Assembly: GCF_030269645.1 (NCBI RefSeq)
Contig: NZ_BSTR01000019.1
Coordinates: 1 to 64,000, forward strand
Length of the DNA: 64,000 bases
From: Actinokineospora sp. NBRC 105648
GTDB taxonomy: Bacteria; Actinomycetota; Actinomycetes; Mycobacteriales; Pseudonocardiaceae
Direction of reading: 5' to 3'
In this document: positions 7,391-16,489 of the stretch, in pieces
Layout: each line of letters starts with the position of its first letter
How positions within the stretch are numbered: the first letter of the stretch is position 1
Program-made: the position numbers and the translations under genes
Notes under the pieces: generated by a model
Told to the model about the DNA's origin: nothing
Databases searched by the model: none
What the model saw: the letters and a program-made list of their open reading frames with translations, nothing else

Positions 7391-9250
7391 TCAGCCGTTG
7401 TTCTGCCTGCGGTCGCCGTCGCGCCAGCCGCGGGGGGCGTCCGCACGGCGGGCGGCGCGGTTGGCGCCACCGGTCGTCGGGCGGCCTGCGCGGTTGCCGC
7501 CGTCGAACGAGCGCTCGGCACGTGGTGCGGCGTCGCGGTCGTACGAGCGGGCGGGCTGGTCGCGCACCGGGCGGTCGCGGTCGTAGGACCGGGCCGGGCG
7601 CGCGGGCTGGTCGCCGTTGTAGGAGCGGGCGGGCCGCTCGAACGTGCGGGTGGACTCCCGGCTCTCGCCGGTGCGACCGCCCTCGCGGTTCTGGAAGTCA
7701 CGACCCTGCAGGTCGCGCCCACGCGGCGCGTCCTCGCGGCTGCGGCGCGGGTGGCCGCCGTCGCGGGCGGGCCTGCCCTCGGTGCGGCGGCGGAACTCGC
7801 CACCACCGCCGCGGCGGGCGGTGTGGCCACCGGCGCCGCGGGACGGGCGGACCGGCGGGGCCTTCTCGATGAACGGCTCACCACTGGGCACGCGGGCACC
7901 GGTGATCCGGATCAGGTCGGCGTCGCCGGGGCGCACCTTGGTGTGCTCGGGCTTGACGCCCGCCTTGTCGGTGAGCCGGACCACGGTGCGCCGCTGGTCG
8001 TGGGTGACCACGGTGACCACGGTGCCCGCCTCACCGGCGCGCGCCGTGCGGCCCGCGCGGTGCAGGTAGTCCTTGGGGTCGGCGGGCGGGTCGACGTGCA
8101 CGACCAGGCTGACACCGTCGACGTGGATGCCGCGGGCGGCGACGTCGGTGGCGACCAGCACGGGCATGTCGCCCTCGCGGAACTGGCTGAGCACCCGGTT
8201 GCGGGCGCCCTGGGTCTTGCCGCCGTGCAGTGCTCCGGCGCGCACCCCGACCGAGCGCAGCTTGTCGGCCAGGCGGTCGACGTGGTGCTTGGTTCGCACG
8301 AACATGATCGTGCGGCCGTCGCGGGCGGCCATCTCGGTGATGACGTCGGCCTTGTCCTGCTTGGACACCAGCAGCATGTGGTGGGCCATGGTCGACACGC
8401 TGGCGGTGGCGATGTCCACCGAGTGCGTGACCGGGTCGTGCAGGTAGCGCTTGACCAGCTGGTCGACGTCGCCGTCCAGGGTGGCCGAGAACAGCAGCAC
8501 CTGGCCCTCGCGGTCGGTCAGGTCGAGGATCTCGCGCACCTGCGGCAGGAAGCCCATGTCGGCCATCTGGTCGGCCTCGTCGATGGCGCTGAAGCGCACC
8601 TCGCTGAGGATGCAGGTGCCCTGCCGGACGTGGTCGGAGAGCCGACCCGGGGTGGCGATCAGCAGGTCGACACCGCGCTTGAGCGCCTCGGCCTGGCGGG
8701 GGAAGGACATGCCGCCGACGGCGGTGCGGCACCACAGGCCCAGTGACCGGGCCAGCGGGGTGAGCGCGTCGCTCACCTGCAGGGCCAGCTCGCGGGTGGG
8801 CACCAGGATCAGCGCGCGGGGGCGCAGCGGGCGGGCCTCGCCGCCGTCGAGGCGGGCGAGCAGCGCCAGGCCGAAGGCCAGCGTCTTGCCGGACCCGGTC
8901 TGCGCGCGGCCGAGCACGTCGCGGCCGGCGAGCGCGTCGGGCAGCGTGGCGGACTGGATCGGGAACGGCTCGTCGATGCCCGCCTCGGACAGCGCGCGCA
9001 GCAGCGGCTTGGGCAGGCCCAGGTCGGCGAAGCTGACGCCGGTGCCGTCGTTGTCGTAGCGGCCCTTGCCGCTCTGGCGGTGCCGGGGCTTGCGGTCGTC
9101 GTCGCCGGTGGCGTCGTCGGCGGCCACCTCGGTGACGGCGGTGCCGCCGAGGGTGGGGACATCGAGGGTGGAGACATCGGAAACCACGGCGACATCACCG
9201 GCGATCGCGGTGATGTCAAGATCGTTCGTGGGCAGGGCAGAGTTCTGCAC
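7391..9250 (-). CDS. DEAD-box RNA helicase with a long basic tail
   Basis: An ATP-dependent RNA helicase of the RhlE/DeaD type acting in RNA remodelling or ribosome assembly. After about 70 acidic/polar residues come the Q-motif region (PFPIQSATLP), motif I AQTGSGKT, Ia PTRELALQ, TPGR, motif II DEAD, motif III SAT, motif V ATDVAARGI and motif VI HRAGRTARAG. The C-terminal 190 residues are Arg/Gly/Asp-rich with repeats such as ARSYDRD, an RNA-binding tail. The GTG at 9250 was preferred because GGAGAGGA lies just upstream; a GTG at 9274 in the same frame is the alternative (627 residues). The preceding 250 bases are a long leader without a gene. Confidence 0.93.
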   Translation of the reverse strand: MQNSALPTNDLDITAIAGDVAVVSDVSTLDVPTLGGTAVTEVAADDATGDDDRKPRHRQSGKGRYDNDGTGVSFADLGLPKPLLRALSEAGIDEPFPIQSATLPDALAGRDVLGRAQTGSGKTLAFGLALLARLDGGEARPLRPRALILVPTRELALQVSDALTPLARSLGLWCRTAVGGMSFPRQAEALKRGVDLLIATPGRLSDHVRQGTCILSEVRFSAIDEADQMADMGFLPQVREILDLTDREGQVLLFSATLDGDVDQLVKRYLHDPVTHSVDIATASVSTMAHHMLLVSKQDKADVITEMAARDGRTIMFVRTKHHVDRLADKLRSVGVRAGALHGGKTQGARNRVLSQFREGDMPVLVATDVAARGIHVDGVSLVVHVDPPADPKDYLHRAGRTARAGEAGTVVTVVTHDQRRTVVRLTDKAGVKPEHTKVRPGDADLIRITGARVPSGEPFIEKAPPVRPSRGAGGHTARRGGGGEFRRRTEGRPARDGGHPRRSREDAPRGRDLQGRDFQNREGGRTGESRESTRTFERPARSYNGDQPARPARSYDRDRPVRDQPARSYDRDAAPRAERSFDGGNRAGRPTTGGANRAARRADAPRGWRDGDRRQNNG

Positions 9251-9499
9251 GGGGTCCTCTCCGGACGTTGGCACGTCTCGGGAGGCTCCGCCCTCTTCAC
9301 AGGAGGTCGGCAGGCTTTCGCACGGACGAGCCCGGCGCGTGTAGTACGCCGTCGGGTGTGTTTGGCACCGCAGGCCTATCCGGAGCCATAGGGCCGACGC
9401 CGGGCGGGGAGCGGACGCAGGCGCCGCTCACGATGCCCCCTAACCCTACCCGACGATCGGTCAAGACCTCGCATCGCGGGACGAGGATCACGTTCCGGC

Positions 9500-9530
9500 C
9501 CTGGTGGGGCGAGGTTTTCGCCCCACCAGG
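9500..9530 (-). terminator. Strong hairpin after the RIO kinase gene
   Basis: The arms CCTGGTGGGGCGA (9500-9512) and TCGCCCCACCAGG (9518-9530) are perfectly complementary over 13 bp with a 5-base loop. It is placed 11 bases beyond the RIO kinase stop on the minus strand. No T-run follows, as is common for actinobacterial terminators. Confidence 0.75.
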
Positions 9531-9540
9531 AACCGGCTTC

Positions 9541-10503
9541 TCAGTCCATGCCCGCGACGTCGACCAGGTGCGCGGTGAGCGCGTCCGGGTCGGCCAAGTC
9601 CGCGGGCAGCCCGCGCGAGCGGAACCACCCGGAGATGTTCGCCACATCCCGTGCCAGGAACTCCCGGCCGCCCGGGTTGGCGATCAGGTCGACCACCTGG
9701 GGCAGGTCGATCAGCACCAGGTGCCCCTCGTGCAGCAGGATGTTGTAGGCGGACAGGTCGCCGTGGGTGAGGCCCTGACCGGCGAACAGCTCCAGGGCCG
9801 CGACCAGCTGCTCCCACAGCTCACGCAGCTCCTCGGGCCCCGGACGGGCCTGGGCGAGCCGGGGCGCGCCCTGGCGGTCGCCGTCGCAGAGGAACTCCAG
9901 CAGCAGCTCCGTGCCGTCGCGCTGGACCGGGTAGGGCACCGGGGCGCCCACCGACCACAGCCGCGACAGCGCCGCGAACTCGGCGACCGCCCACTGCTCG
10001 GCGATCAGGTTGCGGCCGAAGGACGTGCGGTTCTGCATGGCCCGCATCTCCCGGGACCGGCGCATCCGCCTGCCCTCGAGGTAGCCCGCGTCGCGGTGGA
10101 ACAACCGGTGCTCACCGCTGCGGTAGCGCTTGGCGGCGAGCAGGCAGCTGTCGCCACCGGGAACGGCGCGCTCCAGGACGAACACGTCGGCTTCCTTGCC
10201 GGTCTTGAGCACGCCCAGCTCGTAGTCGGCGGCGGCCAGGTCGGTCACCAGCCAGTCGGGTCGGGGGTGCGGGCCCTGCTCGCAGTCGCCCCAGGTGGAC
10301 CAGCGCTCGGCACCGTCGGGCAGTTCCTGCGCGGCGGTGTAGGCGTCGTCGCGGACGCGGGCCAGCCGCATCCGCTCGGCCTCGGTGAGCCTGCCGGAGC
10401 GCTGCGGCTGCGGGTCGTCGTCAAAGGAACGACGGCGCATCCGACCGGCGCTGGGCTGGTCGTCGGAGAGTTCGGTGAAACGGGAAAGATCGTGCTCGCG
10501 CAC
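9541..10503 (-). CDS. RIO1-family serine kinase/ATPase
   Basis: A 320-residue cytosolic RIO-fold protein. It has a nucleotide-binding loop and lysine (LKTGKEADVFVLE ... LAAKRYR), the catalytic loop HGDLSAYNILLHEG, and the metal-binding motif LIDLPQVVDL, all characteristic of RIO kinases. Bacterial members are poorly characterised; archaeal and eukaryotic ones act in ribosome maturation. A polar N-terminal extension of about 90 residues precedes the domain. The GTG at 10503 has GAGGAG about nine bases upstream. It lies upstream of a DEAD-box helicase on the same strand, which fits an RNA-related role, but the two are separated by a terminator. Confidence 0.9.
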   Translation of the reverse strand: MREHDLSRFTELSDDQPSAGRMRRRSFDDDPQPQRSGRLTEAERMRLARVRDDAYTAAQELPDGAERWSTWGDCEQGPHPRPDWLVTDLAAADYELGVLKTGKEADVFVLERAVPGGDSCLLAAKRYRSGEHRLFHRDAGYLEGRRMRRSREMRAMQNRTSFGRNLIAEQWAVAEFAALSRLWSVGAPVPYPVQRDGTELLLEFLCDGDRQGAPRLAQARPGPEELRELWEQLVAALELFAGQGLTHGDLSAYNILLHEGHLVLIDLPQVVDLIANPGGREFLARDVANISGWFRSRGLPADLADPDALTAHLVDVAGMD

Positions 10504-10693
10504 TGGGTGGGTCTCCTCGTGTGGAAGGGTGCCCCACCGCGAACGTCAGCCGAGTGGGGCGGGCGGACGGGTCGGTGCCACGTCCACAGCGACAGTCGTC
10601 ACCACCACGGCACCTCCCTCGGGTCCACCGGCTCTTCCACCGGTACTCGCGCAGAGCTTGCACCACGGCCGCGACCGCGGGCAAGCGAATTAA

Positions 10694-11437
10694 TCAGGGC
10701 TCGACGACCAGGTCCAACGAGCGCTTGCCGGTGGGCTCCAGCCGCATCCCGTTGGTCCGGGCGACCGACACCAGCGTGCGCACGGAACCGGGCTCGCGCG
10801 GGGCGGTGGCCAGCGCGGCGGCGAGCCTTCCCTTGTACGCCTTGTTGAAGTGGCTCACCGTCTTGCGCCGACCGCCACCGTCCTCGGTGACCACCCGCAC
10901 GGTGACCGCGTCGGGTACCGCGGCCAGGTTCGCGTAGGCGCCCGAGCGCAGGTCGACCACCAAGTCGTCCACAGTGGACAGAGTCTTCTCCAGCGCGCCC
11001 CGCCACACCCCGCGCAGGCCGCCGAGCGCGGGCAGCACCGAGTCGCCGGAGAGCCGGTAGGCCGGGATCGGGTCGCCCGCGCGGACCACGCCGAACAGCG
11101 CCGAGGCCACGGCCAGCCGTTGGTCGGCCCGCCTGCGCTGGGCCCTGGTGAAGCCGCGGACGTCGAGGGCGTCGTAGAGCACCCCCGTGTAGCGCTCGAT
11201 CGCGGGCCGGGTCGGGGCGGTGAACAGCTCGGCGTTGCGCTCGACCTCGTCGACCTGCCGGTCGGACAGGTCCAACGCGGTCAGGCTGGCGGCCAGGTCG
11301 CCGGCCAACTCGACCAAGGCCCCGGTGACGCGCTCGCGCACCGGGTTCAGCTCCGGGAAGGACAGGGCGGCGAGGTCGAGCGGGGCGCCGCCGCCGCCCT
11401 CGCTCTTGGTCTCCGACGGCGGAAGCAGCACGAGCAC
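10694..11437 (-). CDS. yaaA: YaaA-family peroxide-stress protein (DUF328)
   Basis: A 247-residue protein with the family N-terminus LLPPSETK and the conserved later segments RVVTEDGGGRRKTVSHFNKA and YKGRLAAAL. In Escherichia coli YaaA lowers free iron under peroxide stress and has DNA-binding fold features. The GTG at 11437 gives the usual VLVLLPPSETK start; a second in-frame GTG at 11431 is possible. It is divergent from the acetyltransferase gene at 11499, with about 60 bases between. The gap 10504-10693 upstream of RIO has no convincing gene. Confidence 0.9.
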   Translation of the reverse strand: MLVLLPPSETKSEGGGGAPLDLAALSFPELNPVRERVTGALVELAGDLAASLTALDLSDRQVDEVERNAELFTAPTRPAIERYTGVLYDALDVRGFTRAQRRRADQRLAVASALFGVVRAGDPIPAYRLSGDSVLPALGGLRGVWRGALEKTLSTVDDLVVDLRSGAYANLAAVPDAVTVRVVTEDGGGRRKTVSHFNKAYKGRLAAALATAPREPGSVRTLVSVARTNGMRLEPTGKRSLDLVVEP

Positions 11438-11498
11438 CAGCGCAGCGTAGAGAAAACCGGTCGAACCCGCCGCCGCGGGTGACCTACCTTCTGCGGGC

Positions 11499-12461
11499 AT
11501 GACCCTCACCTGGCGCCCCCTGGACCTGGCCGACGCCGACGCCTGGGTGCGGCTCAAGGCCGCCGCCGAGGCGGTCGACCAGGCCAACGAGCACTTCGGC
11601 CCGGCCGACTACGTCGACCTGGTCGGGCCGATGGACCGCCCCGCGCAGACCCTCGGCGTCTTCGACGGCGCCGACCTGGCGGCTTACGGCGTGATCTACG
11701 CGCGCCGCGCCATCACCGACCTCGACCTGCTGCGCCTGCTCGGCGGCGTGGCCCCGACCCACCGCCGCCGGGGTCTTGGCCGCGAGCTGCTCACCCGGCT
11801 CGCCGCGCTGGCGCTGGACCTGCACGCGACCCGGGCGCCCGGGTCGCCGGTGCAGCTGCTGGTCCCGGTGCACGAGAACAACGCGGGCCACGCCGCCCTG
11901 GCGACCAGCGAGGGCTACACCCCGATCCGGTGGTTCTTCGACATGCGCGCCGACCTCGCCGTGCTGCCCGCCCAGGCCGCCGTGCCCGAGGGCTATCTCT
12001 TGGAGCACTACACCCCGGACTTCGACGACCTCTGGCGCGACCTGCGCAACGACACCTTCGCCGAGCACTGGGGCTCGGGCCCGGTGGACGCGGAGTTCTG
12101 GCGCGCGCACTACGTCGGCAGCGAGCCGTTCGTCGCCGAGCACAGCGCCCACCTGCGCGACCTGGCCACCGGTGAGCTCGCCTCGTTCGTGCTGTCGCAG
12201 CACTACGCCGCCGACGCCGTCGCGCGCGGGCACCGCGAGCTGTGGATCGCCGATGTCGGCACCCGCGCGGCCCACCGCGGCCGGGGCCTGGCGGGCGCGC
12301 TGCTCTCGCACGTGATGCACGCCGCCCGCGCCGAGGGCTACGCCACGGCGGGGCTCAGCGTCGACGCCGACAACGAGACCGGCGCGCTGGGCGTGTACGA
12401 GCGCGCAGGCTTCCGGGTGACCGACAAGTGGGCCCAGCACAGCCGGGTGATCGGCGCCTGA
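11499..12461 (+). CDS. Tandem-domain GNAT acetyltransferase
   Basis: A 320-residue protein with two GNAT folds. The N-terminal copy shows the acetyl-CoA loop motif APTHRRRGLGRELL (about 86-99) and the C-terminal copy shows TRAAHRGRGLAGALL (about 254-268), followed by the usual NETGALGVYERAGFRV segment. It has the size and domain layout of mycothiol synthase MshD but lacks enough specific similarity for me to call it that. The substrate is unknown. The gene converges with the VOC gene and ends 21 bases from its stop. Confidence 0.85.
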   Translation: MTLTWRPLDLADADAWVRLKAAAEAVDQANEHFGPADYVDLVGPMDRPAQTLGVFDGADLAAYGVIYARRAITDLDLLRLLGGVAPTHRRRGLGRELLTRLAALALDLHATRAPGSPVQLLVPVHENNAGHAALATSEGYTPIRWFFDMRADLAVLPAQAAVPEGYLLEHYTPDFDDLWRDLRNDTFAEHWGSGPVDAEFWRAHYVGSEPFVAEHSAHLRDLATGELASFVLSQHYAADAVARGHRELWIADVGTRAAHRGRGLAGALLSHVMHAARAEGYATAGLSVDADNETGALGVYERAGFRVTDKWAQHSRVIGA

Positions 12462-12462
12462 G

Positions 12463-12492
12463 CCACCTCAGCCGTTGCCACCTCAGCCGTTG
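12463..12492. repeat. 15-bp tandem duplication
   Basis: CCACCTCAGCCGTTG occurs twice in immediate tandem (12463-12477 and 12478-12492). The second copy contains the last codons and stop of the minus-strand VOC gene, and the first copy fills the gap to the GNAT stop. A recent slippage or duplication of five codons at the gene end explains it. Confidence 0.9.
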
Positions 12493-12848
12493 GGCGACCC
12501 GACGCAGAACTCGTTGCCCTCGGGGTCGGCGAGGACAGTCCAGGTGAGACCCGGCACGACGTGCTCGCCGAGCACCGAGGCGCCCAGCTCCACCAACCGG
12601 GCGACCTCGGCGGGCCGGTCCTCGGTGTTGAAGTCCAGGTGCGCCCGGTTCTTGCCCTGCCGCGGCTCCGCGACCCGTTGCAGGCCGATGTACGGCGCCG
12701 CGCCCTGGGGCTTGTCGGGCGGGGCCAGGAAGAGGAACTCGCCCTCGAAGTCGGTGACGACCGCGTAGCCCAGGGCCGCGGTCCAGAACTCCGCGAGGGT
12801 GCGCGGGTCGGCGCAGTCGATGGTCACGCCGCCAATGCCAAGTGTCAT
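12483..12848 (-). CDS. VOC (glyoxalase/bleomycin-resistance fold) protein
   Basis: A 121-residue single-domain vicinal-oxygen-chelate protein. It shows the conserved start GVTIDCADPRTLAEFWTAAL, the central RAHLDFNTEDR and the terminal VLADPEGNEFCVGSP with a metal-type glutamate (EGNEF). It probably dimerises to form its active site. The reaction is unknown; this short group is common in actinobacteria and usually unassigned. The ATG at 12848 is the first that gives a standard VOC N-terminus. Its 3' end contains a duplicated 15-bp segment. Confidence 0.87.
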   Translation of the reverse strand: MTLGIGGVTIDCADPRTLAEFWTAALGYAVVTDFEGEFLFLAPPDKPQGAAPYIGLQRVAEPRQGKNRAHLDFNTEDRPAEVARLVELGASVLGEHVVPGLTWTVLADPEGNEFCVGSPNG

Positions 12849-13003
12849 GGCGCGCAAGCTAGACCAGACCACCGACAACCGCCGTCCGGGTGATCCCCGG
12901 CTCCGACATTCCCGGGCCGCTGACGATCCTGGGCGCGGACGACCCCGGGCCGGTACATCCCCGGACACCCCCGGCCCGGGGCGATCCGGGCCACCATGGA
13001 CCG

Positions 13004-13972
13004 GTGCGCACAATCGACTGGCGGGGCGACCACGTCGTCATCGTCGACCAGACCCGGCTGCCCCACGACCTCGTCCACCGCGCGCTGCACACGGTCGACG
13101 ACCTGGTGCACGCGATCAAGACCCTGGCCGTGCGCGGCGCCCCCGCGCTCGGTGTGGCGGGCGCGCTGGGCGTGGCCCTCGCCGCACTGTCCACAGGCGA
13201 CACCCGCGAGCAGGCGGCCAGGGTGCGCGCGGCCCGGCCCACCGCGGTCAACCTCGCCTGGGGTGTCGACCGCGTGCTGGCCAAGCTGGCCGACGGCACG
13301 GAAGCCGTCGTCGCCGAGGCCGTCACGGTCTTGGAGGATGACATCCGGCTCAACCGGGCCCTGGCCCACCGCGGCGCCGACTGGCTGCAAGCGCGCATCG
13401 GCAAGCCGATCACCGCGCACACGCACTGCAACGCGGGCGCCCTCGCTTGTGTCGAATGGGGGACCGCGCTCGGGGTACTGCGCGCGCTGAACGAACGCGG
13501 CGCGCTGGCCCACGTCTACGCCGACGAGACCCGCCCGCTGCTGCAGGGCGCCCGGATCACCGCCTGGGAACTGGCCGGGATGGGCGTGCCGCACACCCTG
13601 GTCGTCGACTCCGCCGGACCGTCGGTGATCGCGAACGGCCTGGTCGACGTGGTGGTGGTCGGCGCGGACCGGATCGCGGCCAACGGCGACGTGGTCAACA
13701 AGGTCGGCACCTACCCGCTCGCCCTGGCCGCCGCCCGGCACGGCATACCGTTCCTGGTGGCCGCCCCGGAGTCCACCGTGGACCTTTCCACCCCATCGGG
13801 GGACGCGATCCCGATCGAGTTGCGCGCCGCGGACGAGATCACCTCGTTCAACGGCACCCGCACCGCCCCACCCGGGACGGCGGCGCTGAACTACGCCTTC
13901 GACGTCACCCCCGCCGACCTCGTCACCGCCGTCGTCACCGAGGCCAGGGTGGTCGAGCGCGGCGCGCCATAA
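13004..13972 (+). CDS. mtnA: S-methyl-5-thioribose-1-phosphate isomerase
   Basis: A methionine salvage enzyme (322 residues) converting 5-methylthioribose-1-phosphate to the ribulose form. It shows the eIF2B-like fold signatures AVRGAPALGVAGALG, the catalytic Cys142 in THCNAG, the segment YADETRPLLQGARITAWEL, and catalytic Asp222 in GADRIAANGDVVNKVGTY. The GTG at 13004 gives VRTIDW, the family's usual start. The in-frame ATG at 12890 would add a low-complexity leader. No other methionine-salvage gene is adjacent. The GC-rich leader 12849-13003 has no visible riboswitch. Confidence 0.92.
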   Translation: MRTIDWRGDHVVIVDQTRLPHDLVHRALHTVDDLVHAIKTLAVRGAPALGVAGALGVALAALSTGDTREQAARVRAARPTAVNLAWGVDRVLAKLADGTEAVVAEAVTVLEDDIRLNRALAHRGADWLQARIGKPITAHTHCNAGALACVEWGTALGVLRALNERGALAHVYADETRPLLQGARITAWELAGMGVPHTLVVDSAGPSVIANGLVDVVVVGADRIAANGDVVNKVGTYPLALAAARHGIPFLVAAPESTVDLSTPSGDAIPIELRAADEITSFNGTRTAPPGTAALNYAFDVTPADLVTAVVTEARVVERGAP

Positions 13973-14047
13973 CCCGAATGCGCTGGCCAGCGGCAGGTCA
14001 CTACCCTCTACCGGGCACCACTCGTGCAGACCCGAGGAGCCATTGCC

Positions 14048-15793
14048 GTGATCACCAGGATGTCGTCGCTGTTCCTGCGCACCCTGCGCGAGGACCCGGC
14101 GGACGCCGAGGTGCCCAGCCACAAGCTGCTGGTGCGCGCCGGGTACGTCCGCCGCGTAGCCCCGGGCGGCTACTCCTGGCTGCCGCTGGGGCTGCGGGTG
14201 CTGCGCAAGGTCGAGCGCGTCGTCCGCGAGGAGATGGACGCGATGGGCGCGCAGGAGATCCAGTTCCCCGCGCTGCTGCCCCGCGAGCCCTACGAGGCGA
14301 CCAACCGCTGGACCGAGTACGGCCCGAACCTGTTCCGCCTCAAGGACCGCAAGGGCGCCGACTACCTGCTCGGCCCCACCCACGAGGAGCTCTTCGCGCT
14401 CACCGTCAAGGGTGAGTACAACTCGTACAAGGACTACCCGGTCACGCTCTACCAGATCCAGACCAAGTACCGCGACGAGGCGCGCCCCCGCGCGGGCATC
14501 CTGCGCGGCCGCGAGTTCCTGATGAAGGACTCGTACTCGTTCGACCTCACCGACGAGGGCCTCTCGGCCAGCTACCAAGCCCACCGCGACACCTACATCC
14601 GGATCTTCGACCGGCTGGGCCTGGACTACGTGATCGTCGCCGCCACCTCCGGCGCGATGGGCGGCTCGGCCTCCGAGGAGTTCCTCGCCGAGGCCGTGAC
14701 CGGCGAGGACACCTTCGTGCGCAGCACCGGCTCGGACTACGCGGCCAACGTCGAGGCCGTGGTCACCCCCGCGCCCCCCGCCCGTCCCCTGGACGGCCTG
14801 CCCGAGGCGCGGAAGCACCACACGCCCGACACCCCGACCATCGACTCGCTCGTGACGCTGCTCAACAAGCTCGACCTGGGCCGCGAGTTCACCGCCGCCG
14901 ACACGCTCAAGAACGTGCTGCTCAAGACCCGCCAGCCCGCCGCCAAGGAGTGGGAGCTGCTCGCCATCGGCCTCCCCGGCGACCGCGAGGTCGACCTCAA
15001 GCGCCTCGAGGCGTCCCTCGAACCCGCGGAGGTCGCCATCCTCGAGGAAGCCGACTTCGCCAAGAACCCGTTCCTGGTCAAGGGCTACATCGGCCCGCGC
15101 GCGCTGCTCGACAACGGCGTCCGCTACCTGGTCGACCCCCGCGTGGTCACCGGCACGTCGTGGGTGACCGGCGCCGACGAGCGCGACCACCACGTGGTCG
15201 ACCTGGTCGCGGGCCGCGACTTCACCCCCGACGGCACCATCGAGGCCGCCGAGGTCCGCGAGGGCGACCCCGCGCCGGACGGCAAGGGCACCCTGGTGGC
15301 CGCCCGCGGCATCGAGATCGGCCACATCTTCCAACTCGGCCGCAAGTACGCCGACGCCTTCGCCCTGGACGCCCTGGGCCCGGACTCCAAGCCGATCCGC
15401 ATCACCATGGGCTCCTACGGCGTCGGCGTCTCGCGACTGGTCGCGGTGATCGCCGAGCAGAGCCACGACGAGCTCGGCCTGATCTGGCCCCGCCAGGTCG
15501 CCCCGGCTGACGTGCACGTGGTGATCGCGGGCAAGGAGGACACCCTCCGGGCAGCGGGCGAGAAGCTGGCCGAAGACCTCTCCGCGGCCGGGCTCGACAT
15601 CATCCTCGACGACCGCACGGCTTCGCCGGGCGTGAAGTTCAAGGACGCAGAGCTCGTCGGCGTCCCGACGATCGTGGTGGTCGGCCGGGGCCTGGCCAAT
15701 GGAGTGGTCGAGGTCAAGGACCGCAGGACTGGTGAGCGCGAAGAGGTCAAGGTCGACGAGGTCGTCGAGCACTTGCGCGCACTGACAAGCTAG
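14048..15793 (+). CDS. proS: Prolyl-tRNA synthetase (bacterial type with editing domain)
   Basis: A class II aminoacyl-tRNA synthetase of 581 residues that charges tRNA-Pro. Motif 1 region is [18 protein letters not shown], motif 2 is [20 protein letters not shown], and motif 3 includes [11 protein letters not shown]. The insertion between motifs 2 and 3 (about 220-400) is the INS editing domain, with KNVLLKT. The C-terminal anticodon-binding domain follows ([10 protein letters not shown] to the end). The GTG at 14048 has AGGAG about ten bases upstream; an in-frame ATG at 14024 is less likely. A terminator and then repeat copy B follow. In mycobacteria proS also lies near rimP; here about 12 kb of accessory genes separate them. 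Confidence 0.96.
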   Translation: MITRMSSLFLRTLREDPADAEVPSHKLLVRAGYVRRVAPGGYSWLPLGLRVLRKVERVVREEMDAMGAQEIQFPALLPREPYEATNRWTEYGPNLFRLKDRKGADYLLGPTHEELFALTVKGEYNSYKDYPVTLYQIQTKYRDEARPRAGILRGREFLMKDSYSFDLTDEGLSASYQAHRDTYIRIFDRLGLDYVIVAATSGAMGGSASEEFLAEAVTGEDTFVRSTGSDYAANVEAVVTPAPPARPLDGLPEARKHHTPDTPTIDSLVTLLNKLDLGREFTAADTLKNVLLKTRQPAAKEWELLAIGLPGDREVDLKRLEASLEPAEVAILEEADFAKNPFLVKGYIGPRALLDNGVRYLVDPRVVTGTSWVTGADERDHHVVDLVAGRDFTPDGTIEAAEVREGDPAPDGKGTLVAARGIEIGHIFQLGRKYADAFALDALGPDSKPIRITMGSYGVGVSRLVAVIAEQSHDELGLIWPRQVAPADVHVVIAGKEDTLRAAGEKLAEDLSAAGLDIILDDRTASPGVKFKDAELVGVPTIVVVGRGLANGVVEVKDRRTGEREEVKVDEVVEHLRALTS

Positions 15794-15819
15794 CCAGGGA
15801 ATTCCCCAAAGCCATAGAA

Positions 15820-15868
15820 GGAAAAGGAAGGCTCCCTCCGAAGAAGGAGGTGGCCTTCCTTTTTCCCT
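15820..15868 (+). terminator. Terminator after proS
   Basis: The purine run GGAAAAGGAAGGC with CCTCC is answered by GGAGG and GGCCTTCCTTTTT across a short GAAG loop. The stem ends in a T-run on the plus strand, a classical intrinsic terminator. Confidence 0.85.
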
Positions 15869-16433
15869 TTCCTTACCCTCCCCTTATTTCTCCCTTCTCC
15901 CTTCCTCTCCTCTCTCAATCCTTAAATGCCGATCCCGCTGGTACGCAAGACCCGTTACGTTTGTGCTCGATTGGGTGGACTGCCTTCGTGTGGGGGAGGA
16001 GTACCGCTAAACTTGCCGTGTGGTGGGGATGCCCTTCACCCGCCCTTTTTTCACCACCGCGGTGCTCTAGGGGCCCCGCGCGAAGGCAGTCCAGCCAATC
16101 GAGCCTCCGCTTTACTTGGGCAGGTCATGAGGTGTGCCGCCCTGGGGCCACGGGCTGCTCATCGCTTGGGTTGCCCGAGGAAAAGATGGGGGCTCGATCT
16201 AGTGAACTCGCTTCGTGCGGGGCCCCTAGAGCACCGCGGTGGAGAGAAAAGGGCAGGTAAGGGCATCCCCACCCACGGCAAGTTTAGCGGCGCTCTCCCC
16301 CCACACGAAGCGAGTCCACTAGATCGAGCATCCGTAACGGGACCTTCGTTCCAGCGGGGTCGGCCTCACCGCTGCGGTTAGCTGGGGGACGGGATTCATT
16401 TGCGTGCCAGCGAGGTGGGGAATCCTGCTGCGC
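15869..16433 (-). repeat. Dispersed structured repeat, copy B (complete; inverted relative to A and C)
   Basis: A pyrimidine-rich tract (about 15869-15925) leads into unit X. Its outer arms 15965-15988 and 16081-16104 pair in 23 of 24 positions, and its inner arms GGAGTACCGC and GCGGTGCTCT (about 15998-16068) pair with two G-T wobbles. A spacer follows (16105-16191). Unit Y has outer arms 16192-16217 and 16304-16329 (25 of 26) and inner arms 16228-16237 and 16287-16296. The ends 15936-15959 and 16333-16356 are also inverted repeats. Beyond the Y side are two degenerate 56-bp tandem units whose CCGCTGCGG core begins at 16369 and recurs about 56 bp on. Conserved loop segments are GCTAAACTTGCC and GGGGATGCCCTT. 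It lies between convergent genes. No credible protein-coding gene is present. Confidence 0.88.
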
Positions 16434-16489
16434 TTGGAAATCGGGGCCGTTCGGAAGGTTCGAACGGCCCCGAGTCGTGTCCGCAGTGG

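Noticed and set aside
11499-12461. Mycothiol synthase MshD
   Set aside because: Double-GNAT layout fits, but I see no MshD-specific motifs, so only the fold is claimed.
12849-13003. Riboswitch (SAM type) upstream of mtnA
   Set aside because: The leader is GC-rich without recognisable conserved core sequence.
12845-15772. A 975-residue minus-strand frame opposite mtnA and proS
   Set aside because: Composition is that of an antisense shadow; both sense genes are firmly identified.
15926-16381. Open frames of up to about 150 residues within repeat copy B
   Set aside because: The same stretch is palindromic, occurs in both orientations elsewhere and gives low-information peptides (for example LRVGPLEHRGGEKRAGKG in copy C); structure explains it better than coding.
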